Origin: UBA1660 sp964462035
GTDB lineage: Bacteria; Myxococcota_A; Polyangia; Polyangiales; Houyiibacteriaceae
Direction of reading: 5' to 3'
Assembly: GCA_964462035.1 (NCBI GenBank)
Contig: CAYXAP010000005.1
Span: forward strand, 1 to 64,000
Length of the DNA: 64,000 bases
Part shown: positions 1 through 8,597 of the stretch, piece by piece
Numbering within the stretch: the stretch's first letter is position 1
How the letters are laid out: each line of letters starts with the position of its first letter
Program-made: the position numbers and the translations under genes
Notes under the pieces: generated by a model
The model's input: the letters and a program-made list of their open reading frames with translations, nothing else
Told to the model about the DNA's origin: nothing
The model's database searches: none

Positions 1-897
1 CTAGGGTTCGATGCGGGCGCGGACCAGCTCGACCTCGAACGCGACGGAGATGGCCTGGCAGACGCCGTCGGCGTTCGGCTCGAGATCGGCGACGTCCTCG
101 AGGGCGTTGCGGATGAGTGAGTCCCCGGGATCGGGGCTCGGCGCCAGAGACGCGATGACATCGTCGATGACGATCCGGCCGACCAACAGCCCGGTGCCCA
201 ATCCGTCCATCCCGATGGGGGCACGAAGTCGGACGTCGTTCAGTGGGAAGGCATCCGACGTGATGTCGTCGAGTACCCACACGAGCTGCATGTCTCCGAT
301 GGGAGCGTCGAGCCGGCCATCGGCGATCGAGCCTTCGCCGGTCGTCGGTGCGTCCAGCCACGCCAGGTCCTGGTCCGGCTGCAGCTGGCCATCGGCGTCC
401 AACCCGGGCTCGCCATCGCCGACCAGCATCGTCGGCCCCGCCTCTACCCGCACGTTCGGGTCCTCGGTGCTTTCGACGGCGGCGAGCGTCACCGCGAACA
501 GGAAGTCACCCCGCCCGATGGCTCGCGCCAGGCCGTCGCCGACGGACTCCCCGACCGCAGTCTCGAAGGTCGACGCCATCAGCACGAACTGATTGTCGAC
601 GCCCACCGTCCCATCCGGCGCGACGAAGTCCGCGTGACCGCAGCTCCGTGCGTCGCCTTCGTCGCTGACGTGGCCGTCGAGGTCCACTCCGACGACCCGC
701 CCGTCTGCATCCATCCTCGGCGGGCGGAGCGCCGAGATCACGAACGCACAGGGCTCGACTCCGCAGCTCAGCGGCTCACCCACCGGTCCGCCGTCGGGCG
801 CGCTGGCCGGCTCTCCACAGCCGGAGACCAGAAGCGAGCATGCCGCGAGCCAGCGACCGAGGGCGCGACGGGAGACGAGGTGCTGCATGGCCTTCAC
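1..897 (-). CDS. Predicted lipoprotein, paralogue A
   Basis: Exported lipoprotein of unknown function, 298 aa, complete. The GTG start overlaps the stop of the upstream paralogue in a GTGA arrangement, so the two genes are co-transcribed; an ATG three codons later is an alternative start. A basic N-terminus and hydrophobic stretch end in the lipobox LVSGC (Cys27), followed by an Asp/Pro/Gly-rich linker. The mature protein shares with its neighbour an early EPLSCG-EPCA-VISALR block and a late ADLEPNADGVCQ block, so the pair arose by tandem duplication. The N-terminal cysteines (SCG, EPC) and the C-terminal VCQ are conserved in both and could form disulfides. No catalytic motif is visible and I do not recognise the family. 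Outer-membrane or periplasmic location is inferred from the lipobox. Confidence 0.8.
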   Translation of the reverse strand: MKAMQHLVSRRALGRWLAACSLLVSGCGEPASAPDGGPVGEPLSCGVEPCAFVISALRPPRMDADGRVVGVDLDGHVSDEGDARSCGHADFVAPDGTVGVDNQFVLMASTFETAVGESVGDGLARAIGRGDFLFAVTLAAVESTEDPNVRVEAGPTMLVGDGEPGLDADGQLQPDQDLAWLDAPTTGEGSIADGRLDAPIGDMQLVWVLDDITSDAFPLNDVRLRAPIGMDGLGTGLLVGRIVIDDVIASLAPSPDPGDSLIRNALEDVADLEPNADGVCQAISVAFEVELVRARIEP

Positions 898-1757
898 GAG
901 GGGTCGATGCGGGCGCGCACGAGCTCGACCTCGACGGCGATGGAGATCGACTGGCAGACGCCGTCGGAGTCGGGGTCGAGATCGGCGAGACCCTCGAGCT
1001 GGGCCCGGTTGTCGGTGTGCCCACCGTTGATGAGTGGGGCGCGAACGATGAGGTCCTCGATGTCGAGGTGGCCGACCAACGCTCCGCGGCTCGGGGTCCC
1101 GTCGGCGAACGGAACGAGCAGGCGCGCGTCGACGATGCGCAGCGGGAGGGTGCCGTCGCTGAACGGCTGAAGCACCACCTCGCCGAGGGGAGCGTCGAGG
1201 AGCTCTGGGCTCACGGACGCGGGGCCCGAATGGGCCGGTTCCACGCGTGCATAGGTTTGCTCGGGCAGCAGCTTGCCTCGCGGGTCGAGGTCGGGGTGTC
1301 CGCTCTCGGTCGTCAGCGCTCCGAGTCCGGCTTCGACCGTGGTCGGGCCGGAGCCCGCCGGAGGGGGCACGAGCTCGACGAGGAAGAGGAACTCTCCGAA
1401 GAAGATGCGCTCCCGAAGCGCGTCGTCCAGGGACTCCCCGAGGGCCGCGTCCAGGGCGGGCACCAGGGTCGAGAACTCGTTGTCGACGCCGGGCGTCCCG
1501 TCGATGCCGACGAAGTCCGGGTGACCGCAGCCGAGCGCATCGTCTTCGTCACTCACCCGATCGTCGAGGTCGAGCCCCACGACTCGGTCGCTCTCGTCCG
1601 GCCTCGGGGCTCGAAGGGCGGAGATCACATACGCACATGGCTCTCCACCGCAGCTCAGCGGCTCGGCGGTGGGACCGGCGTCAGGCGCTGCCATCGGAGC
1701 CGTGTCCCCACAGGCCGCCGCCGGCAAGAGTAGGAGCAGCGCGCGGAACCGAAACAT
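894..1757 (-). CDS. Predicted lipoprotein, paralogue B
   Basis: Exported lipoprotein of unknown function, 287 aa, first gene of a two-gene unit with its paralogue. The signal sequence ends in PAAAC (Cys16). The mature protein has the same overall plan as paralogue A: an EPLSCG-EPCAYVISALR block, a variable middle, and a DSDGVCQSISIAVEVELVRARI ending of which the VELVRARI part is shared. The ATG is preceded at 7 nt by TAGGCT, which resembles a -10 element, so the mRNA may be leaderless. It is divergent from the small gene at 1855. Function unknown. Confidence 0.8.
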   Translation of the reverse strand: MFRFRALLLLLPAAACGDTAPMAAPDAGPTAEPLSCGGEPCAYVISALRAPRPDESDRVVGLDLDDRVSDEDDALGCGHPDFVGIDGTPGVDNEFSTLVPALDAALGESLDDALRERIFFGEFLFLVELVPPPAGSGPTTVEAGLGALTTESGHPDLDPRGKLLPEQTYARVEPAHSGPASVSPELLDAPLGEVVLQPFSDGTLPLRIVDARLLVPFADGTPSRGALVGHLDIEDLIVRAPLINGGHTDNRAQLEGLADLDPDSDGVCQSISIAVEVELVRARIDPS

Positions 1758-1764
1758 CCCTCAA

Positions 1765-1770
1765 AGCCTA
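1765..1770 (-). promoter_or_regulatory. Putative -10 element, leaderless start
   Basis: TAGGCT on the minus strand, ending 7 nt before the ATG at 1757. No clear -35 is seen. The assignment rests on the same hexamer and spacing before other genes in the window, for example the start at 2854. Confidence 0.4.
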
Positions 1771-1840
1771 CACCCAAGACCGTTTCATGGCCGACACCCT
1801 CGTCACTCAACCGTTTTTCGCCCCATTCGCCGGATTCGGC

Positions 1841-1846
1841 TAGCGT
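1841..1846 (+). promoter_or_regulatory. Putative -10 element, near-leaderless start
   Basis: TAGCGT, ending 8 nt before the ATG at 1855. The same hexamer lies 6 nt before the GTG at 39520. No Shine-Dalgarno sequence lies between it and the start codon. Confidence 0.4.
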
Positions 1847-1854
1847 CCTCGTTC

Positions 1855-2094
1855 ATGCTCTCTCCGAACCAAGTCCGCGAGCTGCTCCGGGCGATGTGCG
1901 ACGAGCTCGGCGTGTGTCTCTCCGAAGGTCACGTCGAGCGCCTGGCGGCCCGTCCGCCGGAGACCGTGGAAGCCTTCGTCGACGAGATCGTTCGCATCGA
2001 ATGGGAAGACGCCGGTCTCGAGAACGGCCTGCGCTCCGAGATGGAAGCGATGGTCTCGAGCGCGATGGATCGCGCGCTCGCTCAGGCCAGCTGA
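1855..2094 (+). CDS. Small acidic helical protein, unknown
   Basis: A 79-residue protein. The reading frame extends further upstream, but the ATG at 1855 is chosen because a TAGCGT hexamer ends 8 nt before it and upstream translation looks non-coding. The sequence is acidic and predicted to be mostly helical (SPNQVRELLRAM, AVDEIVRIEW-like segments), with no signal peptide or membrane segment, so it is probably cytosolic. Codon usage matches the neighbours. It ends 1 base before the convergent metallo-beta-lactamase gene. I do not recognise the family; a small regulatory or adaptor protein is possible but unsupported. Confidence 0.65.
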   Translation: MLSPNQVRELLRAMCDELGVCLSEGHVERLAARPPETVEAFVDEIVRIEWEDAGLENGLRSEMEAMVSSAMDRALAQAS

Positions 2095-2095
2095 G

Positions 2096-2854
2096 TCATC
2101 GCCCCCGTTCGATGATGAGCGCCTCGACTTCCGCCCGTGACACCGGGCCGAAGTGGCCGGTGAAGAAGGTGGTCGCGTCCGGGGCGACCTCGAGCAGGGT
2201 GCGCAGGTCCTCGAGGTTGTCGTCGAGGTCGCAGATGTAGAAGTGGGTCGTCGCGGTGTTCCCGACGATGGAGCCGCGGAAGAGGTCGCCCACGAAGGCC
2301 GCCTCACCGGCGACCACGAGCAGCGAACCCTCGGTGTGACCGGCCATCGGGAGCACGCGACCGCGGACACCAGTGACCCGCGCGAGCGACGTCGGGGCGG
2401 CGATCCATCGGTCGGCGACGGTGCTCTCGAAGCGCAGGTTCTGGTCTTCCTCGAGACGCTTTCGGGCGAGCCAGTCGGTCGGGCAGAGCGGCTCGTTGAC
2501 GCCGGCCGCGAGCATCGCGCGGTCGCCCGCACCCGCGACGATCGGGATGCCGAAGCGTTCGTGGAGGGCCTTCGCGCCGCCCGCGTGGTCGGCATGACCG
2601 TGGGTGAGGATGACGGCGCGCAGGTCCGATGGGTCGACGCCCACACCGCGGATGGCCTCGATCAGATCGTCGATGCGCCGCGGCGTCGCGCTGTCGACCA
2701 GGAAGGCGCCGTCGTCGCCGATGACCAGGTGGGCGTTCGAGTGGTCGAGGCGGAACGTGTGGACCTCGATGGCGCTCCCGGCGGGGTGATGGTGCTGGCT
2801 GGCGGTCGCGCAGCCGGCGGTGAGGAGCAGGAGGAGGGCGAGGCGCCGGTTCAT
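2096..2854 (-). CDS. Metallo-beta-lactamase-fold hydrolase lipoprotein
   Basis: Probable zinc hydrolase of the metallo-beta-lactamase superfamily, 252 aa, anchored as a lipoprotein (lipobox LTAGC, Cys15). All expected metal ligands are present: HGHADH at 85-90 (H85, H87, D89, H90), GHTEGS with H173, GDLF with D190, and GHFG with H234. A histidine-rich patch (QHHHP) follows the lipidation site. The mix of motifs fits the broad glyoxalase II/beta-lactamase-like group; the substrate cannot be told from sequence. The ATG has TAGGCT ending 7 nt upstream and appears leaderless. It is convergent with the small gene upstream and codirectional with the gene at 2873. Confidence 0.85.
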   Translation of the reverse strand: MNRRLALLLLLTAGCATASQHHHPAGSAIEVHTFRLDHSNAHLVIGDDGAFLVDSATPRRIDDLIEAIRGVGVDPSDLRAVILTHGHADHAGGAKALHERFGIPIVAGAGDRAMLAAGVNEPLCPTDWLARKRLEEDQNLRFESTVADRWIAAPTSLARVTGVRGRVLPMAGHTEGSLLVVAGEAAFVGDLFRGSIVGNTATTHFYICDLDDNLEDLRTLLEVAPDATTFFTGHFGPVSRAEVEALIIERGR

Positions 2855-2861
2855 CGGCGCG

Positions 2862-2867
2862 AGCCTA
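2862..2867 (-). promoter_or_regulatory. Putative -10 element, leaderless start
   Basis: TAGGCT on the minus strand, ending 7 nt before the ATG at 2854. It is identical in sequence and spacing to the hexamer before the start at 1757. It lies in the short gap after the stop of the gene at 2873, so the metallo-hydrolase may have its own promoter. Confidence 0.45.
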
Positions 2868-2872
2868 CAGCC

Positions 2873-3967
2873 TCACGGCGAGGGCCGCAGCGCCAGGCTC
2901 GCGCTGGTGCCCTTCACCCGAACCCGGCGGTGGCCGGCGGCGTCTTCGGGGTAGGGCGCGTATCGGAGCGCGCGTTCGACACAGCGCTTGGTGGCGCCGT
3001 CGCCCACCGACCCCCGCACCAGCTGCGCGCGCGCGCGCGATTCCCGGAAGCGGATCTCGAAGTCGAGCGCGATCCCCGACGACTCGAAGTGCGGGTTGCA
3101 GCTCTCGAAGGCGCAGCCGATGGAGCGGTCGATCGCCTCTCGGACCGTTCCCGCGGGAGGAGAGAGGACCATCGCCTCGCAGGCGCCGTTCCTCATCGCC
3201 GCAGGGAGACGGGCGACTCGTTGGTCGAGCGACTCGACGGTGACGGCGTCGTCGCCGGGTTCGCGCCGAAAGGGAAAGACCACGGTGAAGGTCTCGTCGC
3301 GGAAGGGTGGGAGCCGGACCGTGCGCTCGAGCGCATGCCGCGCGCAGCGTGCCGCGGCTTCTGGCAGCTGGCCGCCCGGCTCCACGCGTTGCACGCGGCC
3401 GTCGGACCCGAAGGTCAGGCGAATCGGGACTACTCGCCGCTCCTCTTCCGCGAGGCACGCGCCGACGAGGGGGCGCACCCGCATCAGCTCGGTCATGACC
3501 TGGTCGCGTGTCGGTCGGTCGCCCTGGGGTCGCGCGCGGGGCGCCTCCGCGCGGCCGGGAAGGGTGTCCAGCGAGGAGAGGATCAGCACGCCGCCCACGT
3601 CGAGGGTCGCGCGAGCCCGACCGGGCTCTGCCGCGAAGGGAGTGCGTCCGAGGATGCGCGTGACGCATTGGTCGCGGGCGCGGTCTCCGAGCGTGCCCCG
3701 CACGATCCGCGCTCTCGCTCGGCCTGCGCCATCGACACGCAGGGCGACCTCCACCTCGAGTGGATCGTTGGAGGGCCCGCGGCACGCTTCCGCGATGCAC
3801 GCTGCCGCTCGGCCGGCGTTCGCGGAGTGGTCGGGCAGCGGCTCGCTGGCGAAGAGATCGACGCAGCGATCGGCGCCCGACCGCAGCTCCGGCGGCTCCG
3901 ATTGCCCGAGCGCCAGGCTCGCGAACGCGAGCGCGCCGACGCCGACCCATCCGATCTTCCGCCCCAT
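2873..3967 (-). CDS. Exported protein with three TonB/AgmX-like repeats
   Basis: A 364-residue exported protein of unknown function. The N-terminus (MGRKIGWVGVGALAFASLALGQ) is a Sec-type signal peptide. The rest holds three related units at about residues 45-135, 155-250 and 270-355. Each has a strand containing DG.-GR/RESRAR, a cysteine-bearing helix (DQCVTRIL, ARCARHALE, KRCVERAL) and a final strand pair. That plan matches the TonB C-terminal-like or AgmX/PglI domains common in myxobacteria, which usually occur singly. TACCCT ends 8 nt before the ATG. Likely periplasmic; no enzymatic motif seen. Confidence 0.75.
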   Translation of the reverse strand: MGRKIGWVGVGALAFASLALGQSEPPELRSGADRCVDLFASEPLPDHSANAGRAAACIAEACRGPSNDPLEVEVALRVDGAGRARARIVRGTLGDRARDQCVTRILGRTPFAAEPGRARATLDVGGVLILSSLDTLPGRAEAPRARPQGDRPTRDQVMTELMRVRPLVGACLAEEERRVVPIRLTFGSDGRVQRVEPGGQLPEAAARCARHALERTVRLPPFRDETFTVVFPFRREPGDDAVTVESLDQRVARLPAAMRNGACEAMVLSPPAGTVREAIDRSIGCAFESCNPHFESSGIALDFEIRFRESRARAQLVRGSVGDGATKRCVERALRYAPYPEDAAGHRRVRVKGTSASLALRPSP

Positions 3968-3975
3968 CGCTCCAG

Positions 3976-3981
3976 AGGGTA
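3976..3981 (-). promoter_or_regulatory. Putative -10 element, near-leaderless start
   Basis: TACCCT on the minus strand, ending 8 nt before the ATG at 3967. A GGAG lies between it and the start, too close to the ATG for an ordinary Shine-Dalgarno site. Confidence 0.35.
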
Positions 3982-4003
3982 GCAGTCGGCCCGACGGGGG
4001 TGT

Positions 4004-4032
4004 TCAGGCGCGCGTAAAAGTGAGAGCATAAT
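4004..4032 (+). promoter_or_regulatory. Putative sigma70-type promoter for the MopE-like gene
   Basis: TTCAGG, a 17-nt spacer and CATAAT lie upstream of the large gene starting at 4067. CATAAT matches the consensus -10 at five of six positions. Transcription would begin near 4039 and give a leader of about 28 nt containing the AGGAGG at 4055-4060, so this unit has a conventional leader, unlike many others here. Confidence 0.5.
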
Positions 4033-4066
4033 CATCCGCTGGGAGTGGTTGCGAAGGAGGGCGGGG

Positions 4067-7000
4067 GTGATTCGAAAGCTCGGGATTCTGTGGGTGGGGC
4101 TGCTGGCCGTGGGCTGTGGGGACGACGGCGGCGACGGGGGCATGGACGCCTCGACCGTGTGCGAGACCGCCGCCGACTGCGACGACGGTGTCTTCTGCAA
4201 CGGCGAGGAGACGTGCTCGCCGGGGGCCGCCGGTGCCGCAGCCAACGGTTGCGTCATCGGCTCCCCGCCGTGTGACGCGACCGGCAGCTGCGACGAGGCC
4301 GCCGGCATGTGCGTCGAGGACTGCGGCGCCGAGGCGGACATGGACGGCGACGGGGTCGACAGCATCGCTTGCGGCGGCACGGACTGCGACGACTCGGACC
4401 CGGATCGCTTCCCGGGGAACAACGAGATCTGCGACGACGCCGGCCACGACGAGGACTGCGACCTGACGACCTACGGTGGCCTCGACAGCGACGGCGACGG
4501 GGAGGACGCGCTCGTCTGCTGCAACGTCCAGGAAGATGGCTCGATGGCTTGCGGCGAGGACTGCAACGACGGCGACCGCACGGTGAGCTCGACCAACAGC
4601 GAGGTCTGCGATCTGCGCGACAACGACTGCGACGGGATGGTCGACGAGGGCGTGGCCGTCGCCGGCTTCAATGACGAGGACCGGGACCTGCACGGCGACC
4701 CGGACATGAGCCTGATGGGCTGCGCCGGCACGGCGGGGCTCTCGCCGCTCGGCGACGACTGCGACGACATGAACCCTGCGAACCACCCGGCGCAGGCGGA
4801 GCTGACCAACGGCGTGGACGACGACTGCGACGGGATCATCGACGAGAGCGGCGGCGGCACGCCGCGCTGGTGGCCCGATACGGACGGAGACGGTTTCGGC
4901 GACCCGGACGGAACCCCGATCGACAGCACAGCGGCGCCCCCCAACCACAGCCTGCTGCCCACCGATTGCGATGACGACGACGCGGCGATCAACCCTGCGG
5001 CCGAAGAGCTGTGCAACGGGCTCGACGACGACTGCAACGGACGCGCGGACTTCGTGACCGATGCGGGTGACCTCGAGGACGACGACCGCGATGGCGTGGC
5101 CGACGCGGCGTGCGGTGGCAGCGACTGCGACGACACCAACCCGACGGCCTATCCGGGTGCGCCGGAGATCGAGGACGGCCGGGACAACAACTGCGATGGC
5201 TCGGTCGACGAGGGCTGCGAGGACGGCGACTGGTTCCTCGACGCCGACGGAGACGGTTACGGGACCGGCGACGCGATGGCGAGCTGCGTACCCATCGACG
5301 CGCGCGCGTCCCGGGCGGGCGACTGCGACGACACGAACCCCGACGCGAACCCCGGCGCGGAGGAGGCCTGCAACGGTTTCGACGACAACTGCGACGGCCG
5401 CGTGGACGAACGACCGGACCAGCTCTGCTTCGCCCCGAGCGCGCTCGGGATCTGCGAAGCCGGCGAGTGCCGGATCCGCTTCTGTCAGATCGGCAGCTCC
5501 GACTGCGATGGCGACTTCGCCAACGGCTGCGAGATCGACCTGCTGACCGACCCGGACAACTGCGGTTCCTGCGAGGCGACCTGCTCCGACCAGGACATGG
5601 GTCTACGCGCTTGCTCGGAAGGAGCCTGCAGCCTCGACTGCTTCGCCGGCTTCGAGGACTGCAACATGACCCTCGACGACGGCTGCGAGACCAACACCCT
5701 GGTCGAGGCCGACAACTGTGGTCGGTGCGACAACGTCTGCAGCGACCGGACGAACGCGGCCGGGACCTGCGGCGCGGGCACGTGCGGCATCACCTGCGAC
5801 ATGGGCTTCGCCGACTGCGACATGGACCCGATGAACGGCTGCGAGATCGAGGTCGCGGCCGACCGAGACAACTGCGGCGTGTGCGGCAACGTCTGCTCCG
5901 GTGCGGACTCCTGCGTGCGCGGCAGCTGCCTGATGAACCCCTTCGAGTCGGATGGGTCGCTCGGGGACGTGGTGATCTCCACGAACACCGTGCTGCCGAG
6001 CGGCGTGTACCACTACAACTCGCTGCGGATCGACCCGGGCGTCACGGTCACGACGGACGGCGAGGGGATCCTCGAGATCTACTCGGTCGGCGACATCGTG
6101 GTGGAGGGCACGATCGACCTGAACGGGGGCAAGGGCGGCGACGTGACGGTCCCCGGCACCTTCATCTGCGGGGTCTACTCTGCAGGCGGCGGCCAGACGG
6201 GCGCGCCCATCGTCGGCGAGAACGGCAGCGGCAGCACGTGCCGCGTGCCCGGGCCCGGCGGCCTCGGCGTCACCGGAGGCGCGGGCGGCTTCTGCGCCAG
6301 CGGCGGCAACTTCGGCGGCGGCAACGGCGGTGATGCGCGCAGCGGTGCGGGCGGCGGCGGTGGCGGCGGCGGCTACGCTGGCGGCGGCGGCGGCGGTGGC
6401 TTGATGGACGCTGGGGGCAACGGCGGTCTGGCGACCGGCGCGGGCTCCGTGCGTGGGGCCGGCGGCGCCGCGCTCACGGGCGGCGGTGGCGGCAACGCCG
6501 GCGAGACCGCCTACGCGGGCGCCGACGGAGCGAGTCATGCTGCTTCCGGTGGCGGCGGTGGCGGCTCCATCGGTCTCGACGCCGCCACGGATCTAGCGGT
6601 GGCGAGCACGTTCCGACCAGGCTCCGGCGGCGGTGGCGGTGGCTCTGGCTCGTGTTCGAGCGGCGGCAACGGCGCGGCCGCGGGAGGCGGCGGCGGTGGC
6701 GCGCTCCGGCTCGCTTCGAGCACGCGCATCGAGATCGCCAGTGGCGCGGTGGTGACGGCCCGCGGCGGCGTCGGCGGCCGCACCGCGAGTGGTGCCCGCA
6801 ACAGCGGCGGCGGCGGTGGCGGCTCCGGCGGAGTGATCTATCTATCTGCGCCCGAGCTGGCCATGAGTGGTTCGGTGCTGGCGGGCGGCGGGGCCGGCGG
6901 AAGCAACACCGACGGCGCGAGCGGCGGCCGCGGCGGACCGGGCCGCATTCGCGTGTCCACGCTTCCCGAGCGTTGCAGCATCGTCGGCATCTTCTCGCCG

Positions 7001-7075
7001 GGGCTGGTCTCCGGCTGCGACGAGACACCGACGCCGATGGACCTGATGACGTACGTCGGCGTCTATCCCAACTGA
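4067..7075 (+). CDS. MopE-like repeat lipoprotein with glycine-rich C-terminus
   Basis: A 1002-residue surface-type lipoprotein. The GTG at 4067 is chosen because AGGAGG (4055-4060) lies 6 nt upstream and the protein then starts with a good signal ending in LLAVGC (Cys17); a TTG six codons upstream is less likely. Residues about 80-460 carry repeated units of the type D-DGDG, CDDTNP, NPGAEE, CNG-DDNCDG-VDE, the MopE-type putative metal-binding motif. Residues about 460-620 have cysteine-paired units (DCDGDFANGCEID, DNCG-C). The C-terminal third contains long GGGG/GGAGG runs interleaved with beta-strand-like segments, reminiscent of secreted glycine-rich domains. Calcium binding through the DxDxDG loops is inferred from the family. 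Probably exposed on the cell surface. Confidence 0.85.
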   Translation: MIRKLGILWVGLLAVGCGDDGGDGGMDASTVCETAADCDDGVFCNGEETCSPGAAGAAANGCVIGSPPCDATGSCDEAAGMCVEDCGAEADMDGDGVDSIACGGTDCDDSDPDRFPGNNEICDDAGHDEDCDLTTYGGLDSDGDGEDALVCCNVQEDGSMACGEDCNDGDRTVSSTNSEVCDLRDNDCDGMVDEGVAVAGFNDEDRDLHGDPDMSLMGCAGTAGLSPLGDDCDDMNPANHPAQAELTNGVDDDCDGIIDESGGGTPRWWPDTDGDGFGDPDGTPIDSTAAPPNHSLLPTDCDDDDAAINPAAEELCNGLDDDCNGRADFVTDAGDLEDDDRDGVADAACGGSDCDDTNPTAYPGAPEIEDGRDNNCDGSVDEGCEDGDWFLDADGDGYGTGDAMASCVPIDARASRAGDCDDTNPDANPGAEEACNGFDDNCDGRVDERPDQLCFAPSALGICEAGECRIRFCQIGSSDCDGDFANGCEIDLLTDPDNCGSCEATCSDQDMGLRACSEGACSLDCFAGFEDCNMTLDDGCETNTLVEADNCGRCDNVCSDRTNAAGTCGAGTCGITCDMGFADCDMDPMNGCEIEVAADRDNCGVCGNVCSGADSCVRGSCLMNPFESDGSLGDVVISTNTVLPSGVYHYNSLRIDPGVTVTTDGEGILEIYSVGDIVVEGTIDLNGGKGGDVTVPGTFICGVYSAGGGQTGAPIVGENGSGSTCRVPGPGGLGVTGGAGGFCASGGNFGGGNGGDARSGAGGGGGGGGYAGGGGGGGLMDAGGNGGLATGAGSVRGAGGAALTGGGGGNAGETAYAGADGASHAASGGGGGGSIGLDAATDLAVASTFRPGSGGGGGGSGSCSSGGNGAAAGGGGGGALRLASSTRIEIASGAVVTARGGVGGRTASGARNSGGGGGGSGGVIYLSAPELAMSGSVLAGGGAGGSNTDGASGGRGGPGRIRVSTLPERCSIVGIFSPGLVSGCDETPTPMDLMTYVGVYPN

Positions 7076-7125
7076 GCGGTCCAGAGCTCCGACTCCGAGA
7101 GCCGACTCCGACTCCGAGAACGTCC

Positions 7126-8553
7126 TCAGCCCTCGAGCGGCTCGGCGAGCGTCCCTGGCGCGAACCGAGCCACGAGCACGTAGGCGAGCGTCGCCGCCGC
7201 GGTGCTCGCCAGTCCGACAGGCACGGGCCCGAGCGACTCGAGGCCCGCGAGCTGCGCGCCCAACCATAGACCGGTGCCGAGACCCATCGCCGCGACCACC
7301 GCCCGCACCGATGGCCGCTCGAGGTGTACGGCGACTACGAGCGGCACCAGGAGCGAGACCATCCCGAGCTCGTAGCCGGACTCCAGCAGCGAGTAGGCGG
7401 ACTCGCCGAGGTATGCGACGCCGACGCTGACGAGGCCGACCCCGACCACCGCGATGCGCGTCCGCGCCAGGGGGGAGACTCGGTCGCTGCGGCGCCAGAG
7501 GTTCTGCGCGATGACGGTCGCGGGCGCGAGGATCGCGCTGTCGAGGGTCGAGAGCACCGCGCTCAGCAGTGTGACCACCAGCAGCACCGCGAGCGCCGGG
7601 TGGAGGGCGAAGCCCGCGAGCATCGGGAGTGTGGCGCCCCCCTCGGGATCGATCGCGTAGCCCGCCAACCCGAGGAAGAGGGGCAACAGACCGAAGGTCA
7701 GGTAGGCGCCACCCGCGATGAGGCAGGCGTTCCGCGCGACCTTGGCGGAGCGGGCGGCGAAGATGCGCTGCATCAGATCCTGGCTCGGCAGGTTCCCGAG
7801 CGCGCCGGCGCAGAACACTCCGAGCCAGGCGGCGGCTTCGGCGAGCGACTCCCGCGGGATCCAGATGCGGTGGCCATCGGGGACCTGCTGCCAGACCGCC
7901 AGGGCGCCTTCGTTCACCGAGTCACCGAAGTGCAGGGCGACGGCGCCGGTGAGGATGACCAGGCCGACCAGCAGGAGGACCATCTGCAGCCCGTCCGTCA
8001 GCGTCACCGCCCACATGCCCCCGAGGGCCGTGTAGAAGATGCCGAAAGCCGCGACCGCAGCCAGGCCGGCGCTCACGGGCAACCCGAAGAAGAGCTCCAG
8101 GAGCTGCGCCAGCGCGACCAGCTGCGCGGCGATCCACCCGAAGTAGACCGGGACCAGCAGCGCCGCGGAGAAGGTCTCCACCCGCGGGCCGAAGCGACGG
8201 CGGAAGAGGTCCGCGAGCGTCACGAGCTTCAGCGACCACATGCGCCGCGCGAAGAAGAGCCCGGCCAACACCAGGCAGACCCCGGCGCCGATCGGATCGA
8301 GCGCGGCCGCGCGCAGCCCCTCGGCGCGCACCTCGTCGGCCACCGCGAGCAGGGTGCCGGCGCCGAACCAGGTGGCCAGGAGCGTCGCGCTCGAGAGCCC
8401 CAGCGTGAGTCGCCGACCGGCGACCACGTAGTCCTCCATCGAGTCCACCCGGCGCTGCGCGAGCGCCGCGAGCGCGAGCACCACGACCAGGTAGATCGCG
8501 GAGCCGACTCCGACCCAGAGGGCGACCTCCGAGGGCACCGACGGACTGTCCAT
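7126..8553 (-). CDS. Sodium:solute symporter family transporter
   Basis: A 475-residue polytopic membrane protein of the solute:sodium symporter (SSS) family, predicted to have about 13 transmembrane helices. Family hallmarks include a DYVVAGRRLTLGL segment after the first helix, an ATWFGAGTLLAVADEV helix, and ALGGMWAVTLTDGLQM in the middle. These are typical of pantothenate/proline-type symporters. The substrate cannot be assigned. It lies 44 nt downstream of the first lipoxygenase gene on the same strand and could be the last gene of that unit. The preceding intergenic 7076-7125, convergent with the MopE-like gene, contains a short direct repeat (CGACTCCGAGA twice) but no clear terminator. 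Confidence 0.88.
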   Translation of the reverse strand: MDSPSVPSEVALWVGVGSAIYLVVVLALAALAQRRVDSMEDYVVAGRRLTLGLSSATLLATWFGAGTLLAVADEVRAEGLRAAALDPIGAGVCLVLAGLFFARRMWSLKLVTLADLFRRRFGPRVETFSAALLVPVYFGWIAAQLVALAQLLELFFGLPVSAGLAAVAAFGIFYTALGGMWAVTLTDGLQMVLLLVGLVILTGAVALHFGDSVNEGALAVWQQVPDGHRIWIPRESLAEAAAWLGVFCAGALGNLPSQDLMQRIFAARSAKVARNACLIAGGAYLTFGLLPLFLGLAGYAIDPEGGATLPMLAGFALHPALAVLLVVTLLSAVLSTLDSAILAPATVIAQNLWRRSDRVSPLARTRIAVVGVGLVSVGVAYLGESAYSLLESGYELGMVSLLVPLVVAVHLERPSVRAVVAAMGLGTGLWLGAQLAGLESLGPVPVGLASTAAATLAYVLVARFAPGTLAEPLEG

Positions 8554-8597
8554 GGCGGCCGAGGTCTAGCGCTCGCTCACTCGTGGAGCGAGCCGAT

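Noticed and set aside
6120..6960. GGC-rich tandem pattern considered as a non-coding repeat array
   Set aside because: It stays in frame as Gly-rich codons of the MopE-like gene.
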